Of a DNA stretch of 40,500 nucleotides, positions 15,939 through 23,543 are shown piece after piece. Within the stretch, counting starts at the first letter, position 1; each line of letters starts with the position of its first letter. The notes under the pieces were generated by a model, which worked only from the letters and a program-made list of their open reading frames with translations, had not been told where the DNA came from and ran no database searches. The DNA is from an uncultured Bdellovibrionales bacterium. GTDB lineage: Bacteria > Bdellovibrionota > FAC87 > UBA2466. The DNA lies in NCBI GenBank assembly GCA_937903155.1, contig CALCZU010000087.1, positions 1-40,500 on the forward strand, given 5' to 3'. Both the position numbers and the translations under genes were made by a program.

Positions 15939-16888
15939 GTCGACTTGGCGGCGGAGATAGATTGTTTTTCCCAATGCAGAACTTCAAAGAGCTTTGAGTT
16001 CGCAGGGACGGAAGAATGGTCTAAGAGCACCGAGTGAGAGATTTCAGAGCCTTCTCCGATCGTACAGTCATTTCCAATGACGGTACAAGGCCCGAGTTTG
16101 ACTCCTTTTCCAATCACGCAATTTTTTCCAATTAAAGGTTCCGTCTGATTCTGCGATTGAAGGAGGCTTTCTGTTGCTTGTAAGAGTGAATGGAAATCGC
16201 CGGTGTCGTACCAGTAGAAGGTGTTTGCGAAATCTCCGTAGATTTTTGTAGGGCATTCCTTCATCAATGCGGGATAAAGAACATCGTTGATGCCACTCGG
16301 CTTTTCTTCCAGGTACTGAAAAATTTCCTGCGTCAAAATATGCATCCCGGTAAAGATCCCGCCTCGGACAGGAGCACTCGTTTTGTATTTCGGAAGCGCA
16401 CAAAGGTTGTCCTTTGCGTCGATGCCGACGCGCGAGTAAAGCGGTTGTCGGACTTCATCTTTAAATAGAACCATCGTTGCGATGGCTTTTCGGTGCAGAT
16501 GTCTTTCGATAAAGGGCTCGAGTGAAAGATTGGTCACAAAATCGCAATTTGAAAGGACAAAGGGCTCACCTTCGAAAAATGATTCCGCTTTTTTTACCCC
16601 GCCACCTGTTCCTAAGAGAACCTCGTTTTCGCGAGAGAAATAAAACTTCACGTCTTTAAACTTTACATGGGAGAGGTACGTTTCCACTTGAGAAGCGAGG
16701 TGGTGAGTGTTGACGATGATTTCGTTAATTCCAGCGCGTGCAAAAACTTCAGCGATGTGAAGCACATTCGGAAGATTGAGAATGGGCACCAGCGGCTTAG
16801 GAAGCTTGCTCGTAATCGGAAGAAGACGCGTTCCCAAACCCGCGCAAAGGATCATGCCTTTTCTAATTTTTTTCACGGCTCCTCGCAT
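15935..16888 (-). CDS. murU: Sugar-1-phosphate nucleotidyltransferase, probable MurU, with C-terminal hexapeptide repeats
   Basis: The 317-residue protein has the nucleotidyltransferase signature near its start (GMILCAGLGTRL followed by KLPKPLVPI) and the GTGGG loop. The catalytic-type aspartate is in LSNCDFVTN. In the last 80 residues it has left-handed beta-helix repeats (LIGKNCVIGKGVKLGPCTVIG is the clearest part). The overlapping upstream gene is AmgK-like. This pairing matches the AmgK-MurU salvage route of Pseudomonas, in which MurU makes UDP-MurNAc from MurNAc-1-phosphate. Pseudomonas MurU lacks the beta-helix part, so another sugar (for example mannose or glucose) cannot be excluded. 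The start at 16888 overlaps the upstream gene by 26 bases; an ATG at 16855 is an alternative. Confidence 0.75.
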   Translation of the reverse strand: MRGAVKKIRKGMILCAGLGTRLLPITSKLPKPLVPILNLPNVLHIAEVFARAGINEIIVNTHHLASQVETYLSHVKFKDVKFYFSRENEVLLGTGGGVKKAESFFEGEPFVLSNCDFVTNLSLEPFIERHLHRKAIATMVLFKDEVRQPLYSRVGIDAKDNLCALPKYKTSAPVRGGIFTGMHILTQEIFQYLEEKPSGINDVLYPALMKECPTKIYGDFANTFYWYDTGDFHSLLQATESLLQSQNQTEPLIGKNCVIGKGVKLGPCTVIGNDCTIGEGSEISHSVLLDHSSVPANSKLFEVLHWEKQSISAAKST

Positions 16889-17903
16889 TTTGGATCCAGG
16901 ATTCTATCGGGAAGATCATATCAAAGTCCTTGGGAAGAGACGTTAAGTTTTTTCTTAAAGCCAAGGCCATCTCCAGTGCGGGAATCAGATAGGGTAAATG
17001 AGTCGTTTTTTGATGTCGTGTGAAAAAGGAAGCAAAGGATCCGGCAGCTTTCAAAGTTCTTTGGAGAGCGACACTTTTTAAGTCGATTTCAAAAGTATCC
17101 CAGTTCACATGGGAAGAAATCGGATACTTCTTCAGCGCATTTTGATAAGTGGCAATCAGTGCCTCTCGTTCCTTTGGGCACACCGGAAGATAAGCATCAT
17201 ATAAAATGCTCGCCAAATCGTAGTGAGGGGGACCCATTCTCGCGTCCTGAAAATCAATTAAAACGAGCTTGTTTTCGTTGGGGAGAATATTGCGTGTGTG
17301 ATAGTCGCGGTGAGAAAAGCAACGAGGACCTATTTTTTCGAGTTGCCGGCAAAATTGGCTCGCGGCTGTCAGATCGGTTGCTTTTTTCTGCTTTAAAAAC
17401 TTTTCGGAAAGATGGTCGAGCGTAAAGGACATTTCTTGAAGGTACTTGTCGTGATCAAAATAACGCGTGGTGCAAGGAAGCGTTATAGGAACCGGAAAAG
17501 TCTTTCCCTGCATCTCGGCTAATAAAATGACTGCTTTCTCGATCTCCAAAATTTTTTTGTCAGGATTTTTTTGAATAAAATTCTGCAGCAAGTCATCACC
17601 CAGATCTTCCATCAAAAGAACGCCCTCTTTGGGATCGGACTTAAAAAATTGAGGGACCGGAATCCCTTTCGAATCCAAAAAATTTTGATGGGCGGGATAG
17701 TCCTGACTCAATGTCCACTCCGGGTCCCACAATAAAATGGCGGATTTTAAATTTGGAAGATTCTGAAAAAAAACCCTGAAAAAACTACGCGTCGAGCCAT
17801 CCCCTAAAAGTTTAAAAACCTCAAAATCGGATTTTGTTTCGTTTCCAAATGATGCGGATATCCATTTAGATATCCAATTTCGTTGTAAATCCTGAGTAGC
17901 CAT
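16863..17903 (-). CDS. amgK: Aminoglycoside phosphotransferase-fold sugar kinase, probable AmgK
   Basis: The 346-residue protein has the phosphotransferase fold. The hinge segment is VLLMEDLGDDLLQ, the catalytic loop is HRDYHTRNIL, and the metal-binding Asp is in LVLIDFQDARMGPPHYDLASIL. These match AmgK, which phosphorylates MurNAc and GlcNAc at the anomeric carbon during peptidoglycan recycling, better than true drug-resistance enzymes. Its place directly upstream of, and overlapping, a MurU-like nucleotidyltransferase gene strongly supports that role. The ATG at 17903 has AAGG about ten bases upstream. A 7-bp inverted repeat (17917-17937) sits between the start and the likely promoter. A choline or other small-sugar kinase is the main alternative. 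Confidence 0.85.
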   Translation of the reverse strand: MATQDLQRNWISKWISASFGNETKSDFEVFKLLGDGSTRSFFRVFFQNLPNLKSAILLWDPEWTLSQDYPAHQNFLDSKGIPVPQFFKSDPKEGVLLMEDLGDDLLQNFIQKNPDKKILEIEKAVILLAEMQGKTFPVPITLPCTTRYFDHDKYLQEMSFTLDHLSEKFLKQKKATDLTAASQFCRQLEKIGPRCFSHRDYHTRNILPNENKLVLIDFQDARMGPPHYDLASILYDAYLPVCPKEREALIATYQNALKKYPISSHVNWDTFEIDLKSVALQRTLKAAGSFASFFTRHQKTTHLPYLIPALEMALALRKNLTSLPKDFDMIFPIESWIQNARSREKN

Positions 17904-17916
17904 TGTCGTTTTTACC

Positions 17917-17937
17917 TTGAGTAGTCAGAATACTCAA
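17917..17937. promoter_or_regulatory. Inverted repeat upstream of amgK, candidate operator or leader hairpin
   Basis: TTGAGTA (17917-17923) and TACTCAA (17931-17937) form a perfect 7-bp inverted repeat around seven bases. It ends 13 bases before the amgK start codon on the minus strand. It may be a repressor site or a weak hairpin near the ribosome-binding site. It could also be a chance AT-rich palindrome. Confidence 0.35.
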
Positions 17938-17967
17938 TAATTTCAGCAACTTATTTTAACTAAAGCC

Positions 17968-17996
17968 TTGAGAATTTTTTGCCGAAAATGTATTCT
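17968..17996 (+). promoter_or_regulatory. Probable sigma-70 promoter for the 871-residue exported protein
   Basis: TTGAGA (17968-17973) matches the -35 consensus at five of six bases. TATTCT (17991-17996) matches the -10 at four of six, with an ideal 17-base spacer and a TG just before the -10 box. The transcript would begin near 18003 and carry a leader of about 50 bases to the GTG at 18056. Confidence 0.5.
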
Positions 17997-18055
17997 GTAA
18001 GGAGTAGTTCCCTCCTGTAGTTCGTCTTATAGAAGTGCACATGGAAGTGTAATCA

Positions 18056-20671
18056 GTGAAACTTAAAGAAACATTCAAACCCACCTTTCCTAAAGCGATC
18101 CTTTTTGCGGTCTCGCTTTGCGCATTTTTAATGTTGCGCTATGGGGCTTTCACAAATTCTCACTCGGCACGTGTCGCTCGCATAATTCCTTCGGCAAAAG
18201 CCGCTGCTCATAAAGAAGTTCCTTCTTTACAGACGCCGCCAGTTGCCCAAGAAACTAAAAGTGCTTCTATTATAGTCCCCAAAACCGCACCCCTACAAAT
18301 TGTCCCAAAGAAAAGATTTACCTTACAAAGAATTAAAAGAAGCCGTGTCGCAAAGCGACAAATTGCTCGCAAGGCGTTTGTAACGTCTCCCGCCCTTGCT
18401 CAGATCTTAAAGTTAGAAGAAAAAACTTTCGAGTCAAATACCGAAGCTCTGAATATTCAGGGTCCACTCGAAGATTTTGTGACGTTGGGAATGTCTGAAG
18501 ACAGCCAACCCACCGAACAACCTTATAATGCAAATTACTTTGCGGAAAATATACAAACATTAGAAGTCTTGGTGGCAGAAGAGTCTATCCCCGTTGAACC
18601 TGAACTTTTAGTCCAAGAACCCATTGTCAAAAAGAATTCCTTTACAGAGATTCGCGCAAGCCTCGAGCAGATGAAAGCACAAGAAGTGGCAGTCATTCCC
18701 GCTCCCGCGAAGCCTGAACCGACTTTAGTCCGAAGAAATCTCGTTCTTTCTAAGCCATTAAAAGTGGCTTCATCGAATCCGAGTCCCGAGCACAGTACTC
18801 CCGCGACTGAAACGCTTGCCCCGAGCACGGTGACTGAACCGGATGTTCGTAGAGAAAGCGAAGACGATAGCGAAGAAGAAGAACCGACTTTTGTTCAACC
18901 GAAAAAACAAAGTCCGAATCTTTCTCCGATGCAAGCGTCAGTGGCTCCCGAGCTTTCGAATTCTTTTTCTCAGATCGGATCTTCCATCGCGAAGAGTATC
19001 CAAAAAACGACGACGTCACTTCCTCCGAGTGTGACTACTCAAAATCCAGAAGTTCAAACCGTTTCTGTGGACACTCAAAAACATTCGCAAGTGGTTAATC
19101 AGGAGCCGCCTATTCACCCGTCCGGGGATATTCTCATTGGAAATCTTTTTGCGGATACGAGAGCCGACCAGTGGATGACTGAGAACAGAGGCTCAGTTGA
19201 GTTGTCCTTACACAAGTACGACAGCTATACGAACCCGGATGATTGGATTCAAATCCCCTATGATTCGAGAGATAAATCTTTCACCTATGATTCGTCCCAG
19301 CTTGTGGATCGTTATGAGCTCGTCGCTCGAGTTTTCACAGGGAAAGCAGCAGCACCGGCTGCGACGGTCATCTACCCTACGATTTTAGGACCAGAGAACT
19401 TTAGACAGAAAGTCTCTTTCCATTTAAAAGGGGAAGATTTTGTTCGAAATCGCAATTCCGATACGCCTGGCAAGCTGACTTTAAACCTCACTGTCTTTGA
19501 AGGCGCGACGGGAAACTATCGTCATCCCAAAGCGATTGAATCTGCAGACGTGACGCTTGTGGGTTTAGAGTCTTACGGACATTTTAAGTCAGATAAAGAC
19601 GGCAATGTACGGATTGAAAACGTGCCCGCTCACTCCCAACTTCTTGTAGATGTTTCTGCAAATGGATACTATCCCACTCGCAAAATCGTCCCAACAACCG
19701 ATACTCACGCTTACGGTACGGTCCAAATGATCGAAAGACAAAAAGTCGATACGATCACACGCTATTTTACGAAAAAGCCTCAATCCGAAAACCGAGCTTT
19801 AATGTTTGGACGGGTTTACCATCCCAATACCGGACGTCCTGTCCAAGACGACGAAGTTTTCTTATCCGGTCGTAAAGGTCACGCGCTTTACTTCAGTGCC
19901 TTGCCCGACACGTCTTTGACTCGTTCTACCTCAACCGGTCTTTTTTCCTTTTTAAATGTCGAGCCCGTTTTTCGAGCCGTCTCGAGAGCGCATTCGAACC
20001 ATGCTTTTCCGACCCAGTTTCTTCCAGGTTATGCTTATTACACCGAGTTTGGCCGAGGCGGTAAAAAAGCTTTCAAAGCGGTTGTCACCGACCCCGTACA
20101 AAAGAATAAAGTTGTTCATGGATTTGCGAGCACCATCGGAAGCGTGAAGGGCCAGTTTGGCAGCGATGAAAAAGGCGCCTTTACCATTGAAAATGTGGAT
20201 CTTCCTACCGGAAATATCACAGTGGAATTCCGCGCAAAAGATTATCCTGTCACCTGGTACACGCTTCCCTGGAGCTCGCGCGACGCTGAAAAAACCTATC
20301 AGCTCTACACCCTCGAAAAAGAATTAATCTATGAGAGTGCTGTGACCTTTGCGCGATTAAAGCCCGCAAAACACAAAGGCATTTTGGTTGGTGGCGTTGC
20401 AGCTTCTGTCTTTAAAAAAGCAAAATCTTGTATTCGAGCAGAGCTTCTCGACATTCACGGAAAGCCTTTGGCAGAAGAAAAAGGCCCCTACTTGCTTTAT
20501 GAGCGCAGTAATCCGACAGAGGTTTGTTTGACCAAAAACTCTTCGGGCTTCGCCTTCTATAACTTAGATCCAGGAGAGTACGTTTTAAATTGGAAAGACG
20601 CTGCAGGAACAGTCCTCTCGACCCAAGTCGTTCGTGCGGGCGCAGATCGATTAAGCATCGTCGTCCGGTAG
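18056..20671 (+). CDS. Large membrane-anchored or exported protein with disordered N-half and carboxypeptidase-regulatory-like domains
   Basis: The 871-residue protein has one N-terminal hydrophobic segment (AILFAVSLCAFLMLRYGAF, about residues 15-33). A long Pro/Glu/Ser/Lys-rich, probably disordered region follows to about residue 350. The second half is beta-rich with segments like carboxypeptidase regulatory or carbohydrate-binding folds: ADVTLVGLESYGHFKSDKDG, GRVYHPNTGRPVQDDEVFLS, and GAFTIENVDLPTGNITVEFR. The start is GTG with GGAAG about ten bases upstream. A good promoter lies at 17968-17996. The N-terminus probably stays in the inner membrane, with the rest in the periplasm. I do not recognise a named family, and the function is unknown. 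Confidence 0.75.
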   Translation: MKLKETFKPTFPKAILFAVSLCAFLMLRYGAFTNSHSARVARIIPSAKAAAHKEVPSLQTPPVAQETKSASIIVPKTAPLQIVPKKRFTLQRIKRSRVAKRQIARKAFVTSPALAQILKLEEKTFESNTEALNIQGPLEDFVTLGMSEDSQPTEQPYNANYFAENIQTLEVLVAEESIPVEPELLVQEPIVKKNSFTEIRASLEQMKAQEVAVIPAPAKPEPTLVRRNLVLSKPLKVASSNPSPEHSTPATETLAPSTVTEPDVRRESEDDSEEEEPTFVQPKKQSPNLSPMQASVAPELSNSFSQIGSSIAKSIQKTTTSLPPSVTTQNPEVQTVSVDTQKHSQVVNQEPPIHPSGDILIGNLFADTRADQWMTENRGSVELSLHKYDSYTNPDDWIQIPYDSRDKSFTYDSSQLVDRYELVARVFTGKAAAPAATVIYPTILGPENFRQKVSFHLKGEDFVRNRNSDTPGKLTLNLTVFEGATGNYRHPKAIESADVTLVGLESYGHFKSDKDGNVRIENVPAHSQLLVDVSANGYYPTRKIVPTTDTHAYGTVQMIERQKVDTITRYFTKKPQSENRALMFGRVYHPNTGRPVQDDEVFLSGRKGHALYFSALPDTSLTRSTSTGLFSFLNVEPVFRAVSRAHSNHAFPTQFLPGYAYYTEFGRGGKKAFKAVVTDPVQKNKVVHGFASTIGSVKGQFGSDEKGAFTIENVDLPTGNITVEFRAKDYPVTWYTLPWSSRDAEKTYQLYTLEKELIYESAVTFARLKPAKHKGILVGGVAASVFKKAKSCIRAELLDIHGKPLAEEKGPYLLYERSNPTEVCLTKNSSGFAFYNLDPGEYVLNWKDAAGTVLSTQVVRAGADRLSIVVR

Positions 20672-20682
20672 ATTGTAAAGTC

Positions 20683-20783
20683 CGTCATTGCGAGCGTGCG
20701 TAGCACGCGCGCAATGACGATGCATCCAAAGTTCTTCTCGAGTACAGCGAGATCGCTTCGTCGCTTCGCCCCTCGCAAGGACT
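20683..20783. repeat. Inverted-repeat element, apparent hybrid of families A and B
   Basis: The left part (20683-20719) is a short palindrome made of the outer end of family B, GTCATTGCGAGCGTGC, around GTA. The right part (from about 20720) has a loop-like stretch and CGAGATCGCTTCGTCGC, followed by CTTCGCCCCTCGCAAGGAC, which is the right arm of family A with a few changes. It lies between two convergent genes and may act as their shared terminator. Confidence 0.75.
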
Positions 20784-20794
20784 GCAAGTCCGGA

Positions 20795-22084
20795 TTACAT
20801 CTCGCAAGAGTCGGTAGCGAAAACACCTTTTCCGCGAAAAACAATCGAATAATCATTCGGAGTTAAAAGGTGAGAGAAAATCTCCTCTTTATAAGCTTCG
20901 ACTATGTTTGCTGCTAAAAATTCTGGGTAAAAGTTTCTTCCTGCAAAACCGAGCGAGTCTTTGTCTGGGGGCAGAGTGTAGATCTGTTCCATCTTGGTGA
21001 AGCGGTATTTTTCAACGACTTTTCGAAGTCTTCCCACTCCCGAGTTATAAGAAGTGATCACCGTTCCCCAGTCGGGCAAAACATTTTTGTACATCTTTAA
21101 AAGACGAGCGGCGCTTCGCGTTTGTTTGAGTGGATCGGCCCACTCGGCTTCGGTGTGTGAGCTCATCATTTCTTTAGCGGTTTCTTTAGTGAACTGCCAG
21201 ATTCCTAAGGCTCCGATTTTCGAAAGGGCGCGGGCATTGAAAGAAGATTCCACAAAAGGAATTCGCGCAAGTGCGACGGGTAATCCTTGTTGTTTAAAAA
21301 CCGCTTCGATATGAGGTAGGAGATTTTTCGAACGGTAGAGCGCTTGTAAAAACATATCGCTTTGGCCACTCTGAGTTCGGATTAAAGAGATGTGACTCAA
21401 AATCGCTTCCTTACTTCCGATTCCCTTGGAAGAAAGAAAGGCTTTGATGGCTTCGCGCTCTTCTAACGGAAACGTTTTTGTTTGGGCGACAGAAGCGGCT
21501 TCGAGAAGCCGGGCTTTCAATGATTTTAGAATTTGCTTTTCCACTTGGTTCGCTTTGGCTTCGGCAGCCACTCGACTCATCGTTCGATAAAACGGTCGGA
21601 AATCGATGTAACCGTAGACAATGTTCATGTCCTGTCGGTCATGAACAATTCGGATGTTCGAGCTGTATCTTGCGTACACGTCGACCCAAAAAGACACAGA
21701 GTTTTTAAGAGACTCAGGCACTTGAAATTCTTTTTCAATGCGACCTCCGGGATCGGTGACAAAAGCACGTGTATTCACGGGGGATTCAACAAGGGTTTGA
21801 AAGTTAGATTTCTCAACGCCAAAGACATTGAGAAGAGGGGATTTTTGCCAAGTCGGGTGAAAGAAATCCCAGGCATTTGCGGGGATGACCAGAGGAACGG
21901 TTTTACTGGCGTCGGCTTGGATTTGGTCCCAGGTGGCTTCAGTTGAGGCTGCGGGAAGCAGTGAACTGATAGCCAGCAGTAAGCAAGCGGAAAAGAACAC
22001 CACAGAACTCAAATTTAAGTGATAGGGATAGGTCTCAGTATGACGAATCCATGAACGGAGTTTACCTTTTTTAAGCCAATGCAT
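20795..22084 (-). CDS. Lytic murein transglycosylase, MltD/Slt type
   Basis: The 429-residue protein has an N-terminal membrane anchor or signal (VVFFSACLLLAISSLLPAA, about residues 28-46) after a basic, mainly cytoplasmic tail. A long helical region precedes the catalytic SLT domain. The active-site Glu279 lies in IPFVESSFN, followed by GALGIWQF at 291-298 and SYNSGVGRL at 345-353. Such enzymes cleave the MurNAc-GlcNAc bond of peptidoglycan in the periplasm and leave 1,6-anhydroMurNAc. No LysM wall-binding repeats are visible, unlike full MltD. The ATG has AGGGA six bases upstream. The neighbouring amgK-murU pair would be able to salvage sugars released by this kind of activity. Confidence 0.92.
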   Translation of the reverse strand: MHWLKKGKLRSWIRHTETYPYHLNLSSVVFFSACLLLAISSLLPAASTEATWDQIQADASKTVPLVIPANAWDFFHPTWQKSPLLNVFGVEKSNFQTLVESPVNTRAFVTDPGGRIEKEFQVPESLKNSVSFWVDVYARYSSNIRIVHDRQDMNIVYGYIDFRPFYRTMSRVAAEAKANQVEKQILKSLKARLLEAASVAQTKTFPLEEREAIKAFLSSKGIGSKEAILSHISLIRTQSGQSDMFLQALYRSKNLLPHIEAVFKQQGLPVALARIPFVESSFNARALSKIGALGIWQFTKETAKEMMSSHTEAEWADPLKQTRSAARLLKMYKNVLPDWGTVITSYNSGVGRLRKVVEKYRFTKMEQIYTLPPDKDSLGFAGRNFYPEFLAANIVEAYKEEIFSHLLTPNDYSIVFRGKGVFATDSCEM

Positions 22085-22204
22085 TTTGTATCCCTGATGA
22101 CAATTTACGGACGAGTGTTAAGCCGCTAGACGTTTCAGCGTCGACGACTGGGCAAAGAAACCCACTCTCGCGAAGCATGATTACAAGGCCTGTGCCACTA
22201 CATC

Positions 22205-22296
22205 TGTCATTGCGAGCGTGCGTAGCGCGCGCGGCAACCTTTGTACGCTGAGCTGGGAGGGTTGCCGCGCGTGCTACGCACGCTCGTAATGACGGG
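22205..22296. repeat. Long inverted-repeat element, family B, copy 2
   Basis: The arms GTCATTGCGAGCGTGC... (22206-22239) and ...GCACGCTCGTAATGAC (22260-22293) pair over 34 bases with two mismatches. Each arm again has an inner hairpin, with GCGTGC-GTA-GCGCGC on the left and GCGTGC-TAC-GCACGC on the right. The loop contains GAGCTGGG, which is the reverse complement of the CCCAGCTC in the loop of copy 1, so the two copies are in opposite orientation. It lies between the patatin gene stop and the transglycosylase start. Confidence 0.88.
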
Positions 22297-22299
22297 AAA

Positions 22300-23538
22300 T
22301 TATCGTGTCACAGGGATTAAGTCGTATTTGCGGAGTTCGGACATGGCGCGCTTATAGCCAATCGTCAGGACGTTTTGGAGGGTTTTTCCGTTTAGCGTGA
22401 AATGGTCGCCGAAAAACATTTCGCGATCTTTTGGTTCGGGGTGAATGAAAATATAATTAAGATTGAAGTTAAAATCGATTCTGTCGCAAAGAATTTTTGT
22501 GAGTTCGTTTAAGTCTTCAAGAGGGTATTTTTTCTGTTTGAAGAAATCGATGACGGTGTTCAAAGTCGCTTTTTTATTCTCGTGTGCTTTCTTTGCACCA
22601 TAAACTTTCTGTTCAATCGCTTGGTAAAGCGCTTGAATAATAATGGCAGGAATTCCGTATTGATTGAGCGAACCGATTTCTTCTTTGTAGTGATAGGGCT
22701 GATGGGTGTAAGAGCAGAGAAGTAAATCACAGCCATTCTCTTTACCCACATGGGTTGAAAGTGTTTCTCGGATTTCTCCGTCAATGTAATAACGGCTTTT
22801 TCCTTCCCCGTGATTTATTTTGTAGGGAGCGTAGATCGGAGGGAGTGACATCGAAGCCGCCACTGCATCTGAAATCAAGGCATTGGACGCGTACTGGGAA
22901 TATTCATCGACCGTCTTTTCAGTTCCAAAGCGCCCAAAAATAATTTTTCGAGAATGATCGAGTTGAGTGCCGACCACGAAAAGATCCGGCTTGAGCTCGT
23001 GAAAATGATCGGTCGTTAAAACATTTTCTCTTAAATATTCCGCAAGACCATGAGTCGTAAATAGGCCCGGAACTTTGAGGTTTCTTAAAATTAAAGACTC
23101 CCAGGTCGAAGCGAGGACAGGCGCTCGACGTAAATTTTTTAAAATTCCTTTGGGCTTAGGCCAGTTGATCGAGAGCATGTCTCGATAAGAAATCTTTGGA
23201 ATCTCGCGAAAATTCCCGGGAATTCTAAAGTCAGAGTTATCAGTGAAAGAATTGATAATCGATTCGATCCCCACTCCTGAAGCGAGTAATGTTGAAATCA
23301 AAGCCCCCGCGCTTGATCCAACATAAGTCGCAATTTGATGGGGATGGTATTTTGGCTGCGGATAGGGCATTGCATTGACGGGCGTAATCGGATCGGATTT
23401 TCCGCCGACAAATGAAAAACCTTTATCTCGCAAAGCCAGAGCAACGCCGATATGAAACGCGGCCGCTTTGGTCGCCCCGCCACTGCAAATCAGTCCTGTT
23501 TTAGAAAACTCGATTCTGGTTTTGAATTTTCCGGCCAA
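22300..23538 (-). CDS. Patatin-like phospholipase
   Basis: The protein is an alpha/beta lipase with a Ser-Asp dyad. The oxyanion loop is CSGGATKAAAFHIGVAL, the nucleophile elbow is GSSAG (residues 74-78, Ser76), and the Asp is in YIDGEIRET. Such enzymes cleave acyl esters of phospholipids; some act in the cell and some on host or prey membranes. No signal peptide is visible, so it is probably cytoplasmic unless secreted by another route. I chose the TTG at 23538 (about 412 residues) because it has GGGGGA nine bases upstream and lies just after the murB stop. The longer frame from 23598 also begins with TTG, inside murB. Its place at the end of a wall-synthesis run is unusual. Confidence 0.85.
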   Translation of the reverse strand: MAGKFKTRIEFSKTGLICSGGATKAAAFHIGVALALRDKGFSFVGGKSDPITPVNAMPYPQPKYHPHQIATYVGSSAGALISTLLASGVGIESIINSFTDNSDFRIPGNFREIPKISYRDMLSINWPKPKGILKNLRRAPVLASTWESLILRNLKVPGLFTTHGLAEYLRENVLTTDHFHELKPDLFVVGTQLDHSRKIIFGRFGTEKTVDEYSQYASNALISDAVAASMSLPPIYAPYKINHGEGKSRYYIDGEIRETLSTHVGKENGCDLLLCSYTHQPYHYKEEIGSLNQYGIPAIIIQALYQAIEQKVYGAKKAHENKKATLNTVIDFFKQKKYPLEDLNELTKILCDRIDFNFNLNYIFIHPEPKDREMFFGDHFTLNGKTLQNVLTIGYKRAMSELRKYDLIPVTR

Positions 23539-23543
23539 AAACG

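Noticed and set aside
16863..17903. Aminoglycoside resistance kinase
   Set aside because: The fold is shared, but the HRDYHTRN loop and the overlapping nucleotidyltransferase gene point to wall-sugar salvage.
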